DNA from: Euwallacea fornicatus
Taxonomy: Eukaryota; Arthropoda; Insecta; Coleoptera; Curculionidae
Reading direction: 5' to 3'
Assembly (NCBI RefSeq): GCF_040115645.1
Contig: NW_027096086.1
Location: 94,055-158,054 of the forward strand
Length of the DNA stretch: 64,000 nucleotides
The translations under genes were made by a program, and so were the position numbers. Position 1 is the first letter of the stretch. Every line of letters begins with the position of its first letter. The notes under the pieces were generated by a model that was not told the origin of the DNA, searched no databases, and worked only from the letters and a program-made list of their open reading frames with translations. This document shows positions 1 to 11,437 of the stretch, in pieces.

Positions 1-16
1 GTTCACTTTATCTTGG

Positions 17-31
17 TGAGTTTTCTAGAAA
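17..31 (+). promoter_or_regulatory. Heat-shock-element-like box, shown in the first monomer and present in nearly every copy
   Basis: TTC at 23-25 and GAA at 28-30 form TTCtaGAA, the tail-to-tail pair of nGAAn units that defines the core of a heat shock element. GAG at 18-20 sits in the correct 5-bp phase for a third, imperfect unit. The box is kept in nearly every monomer I read. About ten copies with gtttactag lose the TTC half. The motif match is seen in the sequence; binding by a heat shock factor is not shown and is only inferred. Confidence 0.35.
22..31. repeat. Perfect 10-bp palindrome TTTCTAGAAA (XbaI site)
   Basis: This self-complementary decamer lies in nearly every monomer and contains the XbaI site TCTAGA. 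It should therefore give a near-complete 173-bp ladder with that enzyme. It is broken by T to A (tttactag) at about 7476, 16491, 18397, 19435, 22380, 23072, 23937, 27401, 28093 and 28958. Nine of those ten lie inside the 14-31 kb HOR region. Confidence 0.9.
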
Positions 32-42
32 CCGAGTAATTT

Positions 43-60
43 ATGTGCTCAAACACACAT
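43..60. repeat. Short dyad ATGTG...CACAT
   Basis: Five-base arms at 43-47 and 56-60 are separated by eight bases. In monomers with cacatatcc the right arm moves two bases inward. In the rare gtgcacaaac monomers the spacer changes and an ApaLI-type GTGCAC is made. It recurs once per monomer. Confidence 0.75.
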
Positions 61-72
61 CTTTCGTGACTT

Positions 73-85
73 TTCAAGCTTTGAA
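73..85. repeat. Short dyad TTCAA-gct-TTGAA (HindIII site)
   Basis: Five-base arms at 73-77 and 81-85 have a three-base centre. The centre region contains the HindIII site AAGCTT. The site is present in the caagctttg classes and lost in the catgctttg, caagatttg and caagttttg classes, so HindIII should give a mixed ladder that reports the HOR pattern. Confidence 0.8.
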
Positions 86-119
86 CCTCCGTAACTTCGG
101 CAAATTATCTCCAAATACC

Positions 120-131
120 TTCAAAATTTGA
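120..131. repeat. Second dyad with the same arms, TCAA-aat-TTGA
   Basis: TCAA at 121-124 and TTGA at 128-131 flank a three-base centre. In monomers with gaacacag instead of gaccacag (for example the unit at 347-520) the arms extend to TTCAA/TTGAA. They then match the dyad 47 bp upstream arm for arm. Confidence 0.7.
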
Positions 132-143
132 CCACAGAATGAC

Positions 144-155
144 CTCGACGAGCTC
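144..155. repeat. Overlapping palindromes CTCGaCGAG and GAGCTC (SacI site)
   Basis: CTCG/CGAG arms around a single A overlap the SacI site GAGCTC at 150-155. Several variants destroy one or both: cacgacgag, atcgactag, gggctc, gagctat and gagatat. This is the most variable palindrome of the unit. Confidence 0.75.
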
Positions 156-172
156 TTTAACATGACTAATAA

Positions 173-346
173 TGCTTAAGTCCATCTGGGTGAGTTTTCT
201 AGAAACCGAGTAATTGATGTGCTCAAACACACATCTTTCGTGACTTTTCAAGCTTTGAACCTTCGTAACTTCGGCAAATTATCTCCAAATACCTTCAAAA
301 TTTGACCACAGAATCACCTCGACGAGCTCTTTAACATGACTAATAA
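173..346 (+). repeat. Representative K-class monomer, 174 bp
   Basis: A complete copy of the second class. Its junction box tgcttaagtccatctggg replaces ggttcactctatcttgg and is one base longer, which explains the 174-bp spacing. The remaining roughly 150 bp is shared with G-class units, including the same diagnostic variants. K units are scattered singly or in pairs through the whole window, for example at 347, 1733, 2774, 13867, 25298, 42096 and 60112. A derived form, tgcttatgtcc preceded by cataactaa, occurs only from about 32.5 kb onward (for example near 32575, 34829, 49372, 52486). Confidence 0.93.
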
Positions 347-520
347 TGCTTAAGTCCATCTGGGTGAGTTTTCTAGAAACCGAGTAATTTATGTGCTCAA
401 ACACACATCTTTCGTGACTTTTCAAGCTTTGAACCTCCGTAACTTCGGCAAATTATCTCCAAATACCTTCAAAATTTGAACACAGAATGACCTCGACGAG
501 CTCTTTAACATGACTAATAA

Positions 521-693
521 GGTTCACTCTATCTTAGTGAGTTTTCTAGAAACCGAGTAATTTATGTGCTCAAACACACATCTTTCGTGACTTTTCAAGC
601 TTTGAACCTTCGTAACTTCGGCAAATTATCTCCAAATACCTTCAAAATTTGACCACAGAATCACCACGACGAGCTCTTTAACATGACTAATAA
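521..693 (+). repeat. Representative G-class monomer, 173 bp
   Basis: A complete copy of the commoner class. In order it holds the junction box ggttcactctatctta, the ttttctagaaac palindrome, gtaatttatgtgctcaaac, ctttcgtgac, ttcaagctttgaacc, cgtaacttcgg, caaattatctcc, accttcaaaatttga, a diagnostic 3' part (here gaatcaccacgacg), gagctc and the end box catgactaataa. Junction subtypes seen in this class are cactttatcttgg, cactctatcttgg, cactctatcttag, cactccatcttag, cactctattttag, taactttatc and cacaatatc. The phase chosen for the start is arbitrary. Confidence 0.95.
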
Positions 694-1559
694 GGTTCAC
701 TTTATCTTGGTGAGTTTTCTAGAAACCGAGTAATTTATGTGCTCAAACACATATCCTTCGTGACTTTTCATGCTTTGAACCTCTGTAACTTCGGCAAATT
801 ATCTTCAAATACCTTCAAAATTTGACCACAAGATGACCTCGACGAGCTCTTTAACATGCCTAATAAGGTTCACTCTATCTTGGTGAGTTTTCTAGAAACC
901 GAGTAATTTATGTGCTCAAACACACATCTTTCGTGACTTTTCAAGCTTTGAACCTCCGTAACTTCGGCAAATGTGCTTCAAATACCTTCAAAATTTGACC
1001 ACAGAATCACCTCGACGAGCTCTTTAACATGACTAATAAGGTTCACTTTATCTTGGTGAGTTTTCTAGAAACCGAGTAATTGATGTGCTCAAACACACAT
1101 CTTTCGTGACTTTTCAAGCTTTGAACCTTCGTAACTTCGGCAAATTATCTCCAAATACCTTCAAAATTTGACCACAGAATCACCTCGACGAGCTCTTTAA
1201 CATGACTAATAATGCTTAAGTCCATCTGCGTGAGTTTTCTAGAAACCGAGTAATTTATGTGCTCAAACACACATCTTTCGTGACTTTTCAAGCTTTGAAC
1301 CTCCGTAACTTCGGCAAATTATCTCCAAATACCTTCAAAATTTGAACACAGAATGACCTCGACGAGCTCTTTAACATGACTAATAAGGTTCACTCTATCT
1401 TAGTGAGTTTTCTAGAAACCGAGTAATTTATGTGCTCAAACACACATCTTTCGTGACTTTTCAAGCTTTGAACCTTCGTAACTTCGGCAAATTATCTCCA
1501 AATACCTTCAAAATTTGACCACAGAATCACTACGACGAGCTCTTTAACATGCCTAATAA

Positions 1560-2599
1560 GGTTCACTCTATCTTGGTGAGTTTTCTAGAAACCGAGTAAT
1601 TTATGTGCTCAAACACACATCTTTCGTGACTTTTCAAGCTTTGAACCTCCGTAACTTCGGCAAATTATCTCCAAATACCTTCAAAATTTGACCACAGAAT
1701 GACCTCGACGAGCTCTTTAACATGACTAATAATGCTTAAGTCCATCTGGGTGAGTTTTCTAGAAACCGAGTAATTGATGTGCTCAAACACACATCTTTCG
1801 TGACTTTTCAAGCTTTGAACCTTCGTAACTTCGGCAAATTATCTCCAAATACCTTCAAAATTTGACCACAGAATCACCTCGACGAGCTCTTTAACATGAC
1901 TAATAATGCTTAAGTCCATCTGGGTGAGTTTTCTAGAAACCGAGTAATTTATGTGCTCAAACACACATCTTTCGTGACTTTTCAAGCTTTGAACCTCCGT
2001 AACTTCGGCAAATTATCTCCAAATACCTTCAAAATTTGAACACAGAATGACCTCGACGAGCTCTTTAACATGACTAATAAGGTTCACTCTATCTTAGTGA
2101 GTTTTCTAGAAACCGAGTAATTTATGTGCTCAAACACACATCTTTCGTGACTTTTCAAGCTTTGAACCTTCGTAACTTCGGCAAATTATCTCCAAATACC
2201 TTCAAAATTTGACCACAGAATCACCACGACGAGCTCTTTAACATGACTAATAAGGTTCACTTTATCTTGGTGAGTTTTCTAGAAACCGAGTAATTTATGT
2301 GCTCAAACACATATCCTTCGTGACTTTTCATGCTTTGAACCTCTGTAACTTCGGCAAATTATCTTCAAATACCTTCAAAATTTGACCACAAAATGACCTC
2401 GACGAGCTCTTTAACATGCCTAATAAGGTTCACTCTATCTTGGTGAGTTTTCTAGAAACCGAGTAATATATGTGCTCAAACACACATCTTTCGTGACTTT
2501 TCAAGCTTTGAACCTTCGTAACTTCGGCAAATTATCTCCAAATACCTTCAAAATTTGACCACAGAATCACCACGACGAGCTCTTTAACATGCCTAATAA
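1560..2599 (+). repeat. Truncated copy of the 9-monomer unit, six monomers
   Basis: It matches 1-900 at an offset of 1560 bp through the caaaatgacc monomer. It then switches to a different sixth monomer (aatatatg, cttcgtaac, tcaccacg) and restarts the unit at 2600. The three-monomer loss fits unequal exchange in register. Confidence 0.8.
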
Positions 2600-4159
2600 G
2601 GTTCACTCTATCTTGGTGAGTTTTCTAGAAACCGAGTAATTTATGTGCTCAAACACACATCTTTCGTGACTTTTCAAGCTTTGAACCTCCGTAACTTCGG
2701 CAAATTATCTCCAAATACCTTCAAAATTTGACCACAGAATGACCTCGACGAGCTCTTTAACATGACTAATAATGCTTAAGTCCATCTGGGTGAGTTTTCT
2801 AGAAACCGAGTAATTTATGTGCTCAAACACACATCTTTCGTGACTTTTCAAGCTTTGAACCTCCGTAACTTCGGCAAATTATCTCCAAATACCTTCAAAA
2901 TTTGACCACAGAATGACCTCGACGAGCTCTTTAACATGACTAATAATGCTTAAGTCCATCTGGGTGAGTTTTCTAGAAACCGAGTAATTTATGTGCTCAA
3001 ACACACATCTTTCGTGACTTTTCAAGCTTTGAACCTCCGTAACTTCGGCAAATTATCTCCAAATACCTTCAAAATTTGAACACAGAATGACCTCGACGAG
3101 CTCTTTAACATGACTAATAAGGTTCACTCTATCTTAGTGAGTTTTCTAGAAACCGAGTAATTTATGTGCTCAAACACACATCTTTCGTGACTTTTCAAGC
3201 TTTGAACCTTCGTAACTTCGGCAAATTATCTCCAAATACCTTCAAAATTTGACCACAGAATCACCACGACGAGCTCTTTAACATGACTAATAAGGTTCAC
3301 TTTATCTTGGTGAGTTTTCTAGAAACCGAGTAATTTATGTGCTCAAACACATATCCTTCGTGACTTTTCATGCTTTGAACCTCTGTAACTTCGGCAAATT
3401 ATCTTCAAATACCTTCAAAATTTGACCACAAGATGACCTCGACGAGCTCTTTAACATGCCTAATAAGGTTCACTCTATCTTGGTGAGTTTTCTAGAAACC
3501 GAGTAATTTATGTGCTCAAACACACATCTTTCGTGACTTTTCAAGCTTTGAACCTCCGTAACTTCGGCAAATGTGCTTCAAATACCTTCAAAATTTGACC
3601 ACAGAATCACCTCGACGAGCTCTTTAACATGACTAATAAGGTTCACTTTATCTTGGTGAGTTTTCTAGAAACCGAGTAATTGATGTGCTCAAACACACAT
3701 CTTTCGTGACTTTTCAAGCTTTGAACCTTCGTAACTTCGGCAAATTATCTCCAAATACCTTCAAAATTTGACCACAGAATCACCTCGACGAGCTCTTTAA
3801 CATGACTAATAATGCTTAAGTCCATCTGGGTGAGTTTTCTAGAAACCGAGTAATTTATGTGCTCAAACACACATCTTTCGTGACTTTTCAAGCTTTGAAC
3901 CTCCGTAACTTCGGCAAATTATCTCCAAATACCTTCAAAATTTGAACACAGAATGACCTCGACGAGCTCTTTAACATGACTAATAAGGTTCACTCTATCT
4001 TAGTGAGTTTTCTAGAAACCGAGTAATTTATGTGCTCAAACACACATCTTTCGTGACTTTTCAAGCTTTGAACCTTCGTAACTTCGGCAAATTATCTCCA
4101 AATACCTTCAAAATTTGACCACAGAATCACTACGACGAGCTCTTTAACATGCCTAATAA
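2600..4159 (+). repeat. 9-monomer HOR unit, second full copy (1560 bp)
   Basis: It shows the same monomer order as 1-1559, at an offset of 2600 bp (15 monomers). The main difference I see is the second monomer, which is the plain K type (gtaatttatg, cctccg, gaatgacc) instead of the gatgtg type. Confidence 0.83.
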
Positions 4160-4505
4160 GGTTCACTCTATCTTGGTGAGTTTTCTAGAAACCGAGTAAT
4201 TTATGTGCTCAAACACACATCTTTCGTGACTTTTCAAGCTTTGAACCTTCGTAACTTCGGCAAATTATCTCCAAATACCTTCAAAATTTGACCACAGAAT
4301 CACCACGACGAGCTCTTTAACATGACTAATAAGGTTCACTTTATCTTGGTGAGTTTTCTAGAAACCGAGTAATTTATGTGCTCAAACACACATCTTTCGT
4401 GACTTTTCAAGCTTTGAACCTCCGTAACTTCGGCAAATGTGCTTCAAATACCTTCAAAATTTGACCACAGAATCACCTCGACGAGCTCTTTAACATGACT
4501 AATAA

Positions 4506-6590
4506 GGTTCACTTTATCTTGGTGAGTTTTCTAGAAACCGAGTAATTTATGTGCTCAAACACACATCTTTCGTGACTTTTCAAGCTTTGAACCTTCGTAA
4601 CTTCGGCAAATTATCTCCAAATACCTTCAAAATTTGACCACAGAATGACATCGACTAGCTCTTTGACATGACTAATAAGGTTCACTCTATCTTAGTGAGT
4701 TTTCTAGAAACCGAGTAATTTATGTGCTCAAACACATATCCTTCGTGACTTTTCATGCTTTGAACCTCTGTAACTTCGGCAAATTATCTTCAAATACCTT
4801 CAAAATTTGACCACAAGATGACCTCGACGAGCTCTTTAACATGCCTAATAAGGTTCACTCTATCTTGGTGAGTTTTCTAGAAACCGAGTAATTTATGTGC
4901 TCAAACACACATCTTTCGTGACTTTTCAAGCTTTGAACCTCCGTAACTTCGGCAAATGTGCTTCAAATACCTTCAAAATTTGACCACAGAATCACCTCGA
5001 CGAGCTCTTTAACATGACTAATAAGGTTCACTTTATCTTGGTGAGTTTTCTAGAAACCGAGTAATTGATGTGCTCAAACACACATCTTTCGTGACTTTTC
5101 AAGCTTTGAACCTTCGTAACTTCGGCAAATTATCTCCAAATACCTTCAAAATTTGACCACAGAATCACCTCGACGAGCTCTTTAACATGACTAATAATGC
5201 TTAAGTCCATCTGGGTGAGTTTTCTAGAAACCGAGTAATTTATGTGCTCAAACACACATCTTTCGTGACTTTTCAAGCTTTGAACCTTCGTAACTTCGGC
5301 AAATTATCTCCAAATACCTTCAAAATTTGACCACAGAATCACCTCGACGAGCTCTTTAACATGACTAATAATGCTTAAGTCCATCTGGGTGAGTTTTCTA
5401 GAAACCGAGTAATTTATGTGCTCAAACACACATCTTTCGTGACTTTTCAAGCTTTGAACCTCCGTAACTTCGGCAAATTATCTCCAAATACCTTCAAAAT
5501 TTGAACACAGAATGACCTCGACGAGCTCTTTAACATACCTAATAAGGTTCACTCTATCTTAGTGAGTTTTCTAGAAACCGAGTAATTTATGTGCTCAAAC
5601 ACACATCTTTCGTGACTTTTCAAGCTTTGAACCTTCGTAACTTCGGCAAATTATCTCCAAATACCTTCAAAATTTGACCACAGAATCACTACGACGAGCT
5701 CTTTAACATGCCTAATAAGGTTCACTCTATCTTGGTGAGTTTTCTAGAAACCGAGTAATTTATGTGCTCAAACACAAATCTTTCGTGACTTTTCAAGCTT
5801 TGAACCTTCGTAACTTCGGCAAATTATCTCCAAATACCTTCAAAATTTGACCACAGGATCACCACGACGAGCTCTTTAACATGACTAATAAGGTTCACTT
5901 TATCTTGGTGAGTTTTCTAGAAACCGAGTAATTTATGTGCTCAAACACACATCTTTCGTGACTTTTCAAGCTTTGAACCTCCGTAACTTCGGCAAATGTG
6001 CTTCAAATACCTTCAAAATTTGACCATAGAATCACCTCGACGAGCTCTTTAACATGACTAATAAGGTTCACTTTATCTTGGTGAGTTTTCTAGAAACCGA
6101 GTAATTTATGTGCTCAAACACACATCTTTCGTGACTTTTCAAGCTTTGAACCTCCGTAACTTCGGCAAATTATCTCCAAATACCTTCAAAATTTGACCAC
6201 AGAATGACCTCGACGAGCTCTTTAACATGACTAATAATGCTTAAGTCCATCTGGGTGAGTTTTCTAGAAACCGAGTAATTTATGTGCTCAAACACACATC
6301 TTTCGTGACTTTTCAAGATTTAAACCTCCGTAGCTTCGGCAAATGTGCTTCAATTACCTTCAAAATTTGACCTCAGAATCACCTCGACGGGCTCTTTAAC
6401 ATGACTAATAATGCTTAAGTCCATCTGGGTGAGTTTTCTAGAAACCGAGTAATTGATTTGCTCAAACACACATCTTTCGTGACTTTTCAAGCTTTGAACC
6501 TTCGTAACTTCGGCAAATTATCTCCAAATACCTTCAAAATTTGACCACAGAATCACCTCGACGAGCTCTTTAACATGACTAATAATGCTT
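4506..6590 (+). repeat. Duplicated block of about 12 monomers, copy A (partner 7625-9535)
   Basis: Fingerprints include the gacatcgactagctctttgaca monomer at about 4650, the caagatg monomer, paired atgtgcttc and gatgtg monomers, and caagattt with gggctc near 6316-6390. The offset to copy B is 3119 bp up to the K monomer at about 5199, then 2945 bp. Copy A therefore has exactly one extra K monomer (174 bp). Confidence 0.78.
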
Positions 6591-6930
6591 AAGTCCATCT
6601 GGGTGAGTTTTCTAGAAACCGAGTAATTTATGTGCTCAAACACACATCTTTCGTGACTTTTCAAGCTTTGAACCTCCGTAACTTCGGCAAATTATCTCCA
6701 AATACCTTCAAAATTTGAACACAGAATGACCTCGACGAGCTCTTTAACATGACTAATAAGGTTCACTCTATCTTAGTGAGTTTTCTAGAAACCGAGTAAT
6801 TTATGTGCTCAAACACACATCTTTCGTGACTTTTCAAGCTTTGAACCTTCGTAACTTCGGCAAATTATCTCCAAATACCTTCAAAATTTGACCACAGAAT
6901 CACCACGACGAGCTCTTTAACATGCCTAAT
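6065..6930 (+). repeat. 5-monomer block repeated at 10572-11437
   Basis: Matched by the rare variants gatttaaacc (6316 and 10823) and gtaattgatttgctc (6451 and 10958), both at an offset of exactly 4507 bp. That is 26 monomers including nine of the 174-bp class. Confidence 0.8.
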
Positions 6931-7624
6931 AAGGTTCACTCTATCTTGGTGAGTTTTCTAGAAACCGAGTAATTTATGTGCTCAAACACACATCTTTCGT
7001 GACTTTTCAAGCTTTGAACCTTCGTAACTTCCGCAAATTATCTCCAAATACCTTCAAAATTTGACCACAGAATCACCACGACGAGCTCTTTAACATGACT
7101 AATAAGGTTAACTTTATCTTGGTGAGTTTTCTAGAAACCGAGTAATTTATGTGCTGAAACACATATCCTTCGTGAATTTTCATGCTTTGAACCTCTGTAA
7201 CTTCGGCAAATTATCTTCAAATACCTTCAAAATTTGACCACAAAATGACCTCGACGAGCTCTTTAACATGCCTAATAAGGTTCACTCTATCTTGGTGAGT
7301 TTTCTAGAAACCGAGTAATATATGTGCTCAAACACACATCTTTCGTGACTTTTCAAGCTTTGAACCTTCGTAACTTCGGCAAATTATCTCCAAATACCTT
7401 CAAAATTTGACCACAGAATCACCACGACGAGCTCTTTAACATGACTAATAAGGTTCACTTTATCTTGGTGAGTTTACTAGAAACCGAGTAATTTATGTGC
7501 TCAAACACATATCCTTCGTGACTTTTCATGCTTTGAACCTCTGTAACTTCGGCAAATTATCTTCAAATACCTTCAAAATTTGACCACAGAATGACCTCGA
7601 CGAGCTCTTTAACATGACTAATAA

Positions 7625-9535
7625 GGTTCACTTTATCTTGCTGAGTTTTCTAGAAACCGAGTAATTTATGTGCTCAAACACACATCTTTCGTGACTTTTC
7701 AAGCTTTGAACCTTCGTAACTTCGGCAAATTATCTCCAAATACCTTCAAAATTTGACCACAGAATGACATCGACTAGCTCTTTGACATGACTAATAAGGT
7801 TCACTCTATCTTAGTGAGTTTTCTAGAAACCGAGTAATTTATGTGCTCAAACACATATCCTTCGTGACTTTTCATGCTTTGAACCTCTGTAACTTCGGCA
7901 AATTATCTTCAAATACCTTCAAAATTTGACCACAAGATGACCTCGACGAGCTCTTTAACATGCCTAATAAGGTTCACTCTATCTTGGTGAGTTTTCTAGA
8001 AACCGAGTAATTTATGTGCTCAAACACACATCTTTCGTGACTTTTCAAGCTTTGAACCTCCGTAACTTCGGCAAATGTGCTTCAAATACCTTCAAAATTT
8101 GACCACAGAATCACCTCGACGAGCTCTTTAACATGACTAATAAGGTTCACTTTATCTTGGTGAGTTTTCTAGAAACCGAGTAATTGATGTGCTCAAACAC
8201 ACATCTTTCGTGACTTTTCAAGCTTTGAACCTTCGTAACTTCGGCAAATTATCTCCAAATACCTTCAAAATTTGACCACAGAATCACCTCGACGAGCTCT
8301 TTAACATGACTAATAATGCTTAAGTCCATCTGGGTGAGTTTTCTAGAAACCGAGTAATTTATGTGCTCAAACACACATCTTTCGTGACTTTTCAAGCTTT
8401 GAACCTCCGTAACTTCGGCAAATTATCTCCAAATACCTTCAAAATTTGAACACAGAATGACCTCGACGAGCTCTTTAACATGACTAATAAGGTTCACTCT
8501 ATCTTAGTGAGTTTTCTAGAAACCGAGTAATTTATGTGCTCAAACACACATCTTTCGTGACTTTTCAAGCTTTGAACCTTCGTAACTTCGGCAAATTATC
8601 TCCAAATACCTTCAAAATTTGACCACAGAATCACTACGACGAGCTCTTTAACATGCCTAATAAGGTTCACTCTATCTTGGTGAGTTTTCTAGAAACCGAG
8701 TAATTTATGTGCTCAAACACACATCTTTCGTGACTTTTCAAGCTTTGAACCTTCGTAACTTCGGCAAATTATCTCCAAATACCTTCAAAATTTGACCACA
8801 GAATCACCACGACGAGCTCTTTAACATGACTAATAAGGTTCACTTTATCTTGGTGAGTTTTCTAGAAACCGAGTAATTTATGTGCTCAAACACACATCTT
8901 TCGTGACTTTTCAAGCTTTGAACCTCCGTAACTTCGGCAAATGTGCTTCAAATACCTTCAAAATTTGACCACAGAATCACCTCGACGAGCTCTTTAACAT
9001 GACTAATAAGGTTCACTTTATCTTGGTGAGTTTTCTAGAAACCGAGTAATTTATGTGCTCAAACACACATCTTTCGTGACTTTTCAAGCTTTGAACCTCC
9101 GTAACTTCGGCAAATTATCTCCAAATACCTTCAAAATTTGACCACAGAATGACCTCGACGAGCTCTTTAACATGACTAATAATGCTTAAGTCCATCTGGG
9201 TGAGTTTTCTAGAAACCGAGTAATTTATGTGCTCAAACACACATCTTTCGTGACTTTTCAAGATTTGAACCTCCGTAGCTTCGGCAAATGTGCTTCAATT
9301 ACCTTCAAAATTTGACCTCAGAATCACCTCGACGGGCTCTTTAACATGACTAATAATGCTTAAGTCCATCTGGGTGAGTTTTCTAGAAACCGAGTAATTG
9401 ATGTGCTCAAACACACATCTTTCGTGACTTTTCAAGCTTTGAACCTTCGTAACTTCGGCAAATTATCTCCAAATACCTTCAAAATTTGACCACAGAATCA
9501 CCTCGACGAGCTCTTTAACATGACTAATAATGCTT
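7625..9535 (+). repeat. Duplicated block of about 11 monomers, copy B (partner 4506-6590)
   Basis: It repeats the monomer order of copy A minus one K monomer. Private differences are cttgctgag at the start of copy B, and cacaaatc and gatttaaacc in copy A. Confidence 0.76.
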
Positions 9536-10571
9536 AAGTCCATCTGGGTGAGTTTTCTAGAAACCGAGTAATTTATGTGCTCAAACACACATCTTTCGTG
9601 ACTTTTCAAGATTTGAACCTCCGTAGCTTCGGCAAATGTGCTTCAATTACCTTCAAAATTTGACCTCAGAATCACCTCGACGGGCTCTTTAACATGACTA
9701 ATAATGCTTAAGTCCATCTGGGTGAGTTTTCTAGAAACCGAGTAATTGATGTGCTCAAACACACATCTTTCGTGACTTTTCAAGCTTTGAACCTCCGTAA
9801 CTTCGGCAAATTATCTCCAAATACCTTCAAAATTTGAACACAGAATGACCTCGACGAGCTCTTTAACATACCTAATAAGGTTCACTCTATCTTAGTGAGT
9901 TTTCTAGAAACCGAGTAATTTATGTGCTCAAACACACATCTTTCGTGACTTTTCAAGCTTTGAACCTTCGTAACTTCGGCAAATTATCTCCAAATACCTT
10001 CAAAATTTGACCACAGAATCACTACGACGAGCTCTTTAACATGCCTAATAAGGTTCACTCTATCTTGGTGAGTTTTCTAGAAACCGAGTAATTTATGTGC
10101 TCAAACACACATCTTTCGTGACTTTTCAAGCTTTGAACCTTCGTAACTTCGGCAAATTATCTCCAAATACCTTCAAAATTTGACCACAGGATCACCACGA
10201 CGAGCTCTTTAACATGACTAATAATGCTTAAGTCCATCTGGGTGAGTTTTCTAGAAACCGAGTAATTTATGTGCTCAAACACACATCTTTCGTGACTTTT
10301 CAAGATTTAAACCTCCGTAACTTCGGCAAATTATCTCCAAATACCTTCAAAATTTGACCACAGAATCACTACGACGAGCTCTTTAACATGCCTAATAAGG
10401 TTCACTCTATCTTGGTGAGTTTTCTAGAAACCGAGTAATTTATGTGCTCAAACACACATCTTTCGTGACTTTTCAAGCTTTGAACCTCCGTAACTTCGGC
10501 AAATATGCTTCAAATACCTTCAAAATTTGACCACAGAATCACCTCGACGAGCTCTTTAACATGACTAATAA

Positions 10572-11437
10572 GGTTCACTTTATCTTGGTGAGTTTTCTAG
10601 AAACCGAGTAATTTATGTGCTCAAACACACATCTTTCGTGACTTTTCAAGCTTTGAACCTCCGTAACTTCGGCAAATTATCTCCAAATACCTTCAAAATT
10701 TGACCACCGAATGACCTCGACGAGCTCTTTAACATGACTAATAATGCTTAAGTCCATCTGGGTGAGTTTTCTAGAAACCGAGTAATTTATGTGCTCAAAC
10801 ACACATCTTTCGTGACTTTTCAAGATTTAAACCTCCGTAGCTTCGGCAAATGTGCTTCAATTACCTTCAAAATTTGACCTCAGAATCACCTCGACGGGCT
10901 CTTTAACATGACTAATAATGCTTAAGTCCATCTGGGTGAGTTTTCTAGAAACCGAGTAATTGATTTGCTCAAACACACATCTTTCGTGACTTTTCAAGCT
11001 TTGAACCTTCGTAACTTCGGCAAATTATCTCCAAATACCTTCAAAATTTGACCACAGAATCACCTCGACGAGCTCTTTAACATGACTAATAATGCTTAAG
11101 TCCATCTGGGTGAGTTTTCTAGAAACCGAGTAATTTATGTGCTCAAACACACATCTTTCGTGACTTTTCAAGCTTTGAACCTCCGTAACTTCGGCAAATT
11201 ATCTCCAAATACCTTCAAAATTTGAACACAGAATGACCTCGACGAGCTGTTTAACATGACTAATAAGGTTCACTCTATCTTAGTGAGTTTTCTAGAAACC
11301 GAGTAATTTATGTGCTCAAACACACATCTTTCGTGACTTTTCAAGCTTTGAACCTTCGTAACTTCGGCAAATTATCTCCAAATACCTTCAAAATTTGACC
11401 ACAGAATCACCACGACGAGCTCTTTAACATGACTAAT
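10572..11437 (+). repeat. Downstream copy of the 6065-6930 block
   Basis: It has the same order and the same two rare variants as the partner block. The differences I see are accaccgaatg and gagctgttt, both single substitutions private to this copy. Confidence 0.78.

Larger units (their letters stand above)
1..1559 (+). repeat. 9-monomer HOR unit, first copy (1560 bp)
   Basis: Nine monomers in the order G, K, K, G(ttag), G(catatcc, catgctttg, caagatg), G(atgtgcttc), G(gatgtg), K, G(ttag, tcactac). The first base of the first monomer lies outside the window. The last K carries a unique ctgcgtgag change. The same order returns at 2600-4159. Confidence 0.85.

Noticed and set aside
50..60. Short CA repeat caaacacacat as a microsatellite
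   Set aside because: Only three or four CA units, with no length variation between monomers.
86..105. CENP-B box in cttcgtaacttcggcaa
   Set aside because: TTCG is present, but the required A and CGGG positions of the NTTCGNNNNANNCGGGN core do not line up. The cgtgacttttc region fails as well.
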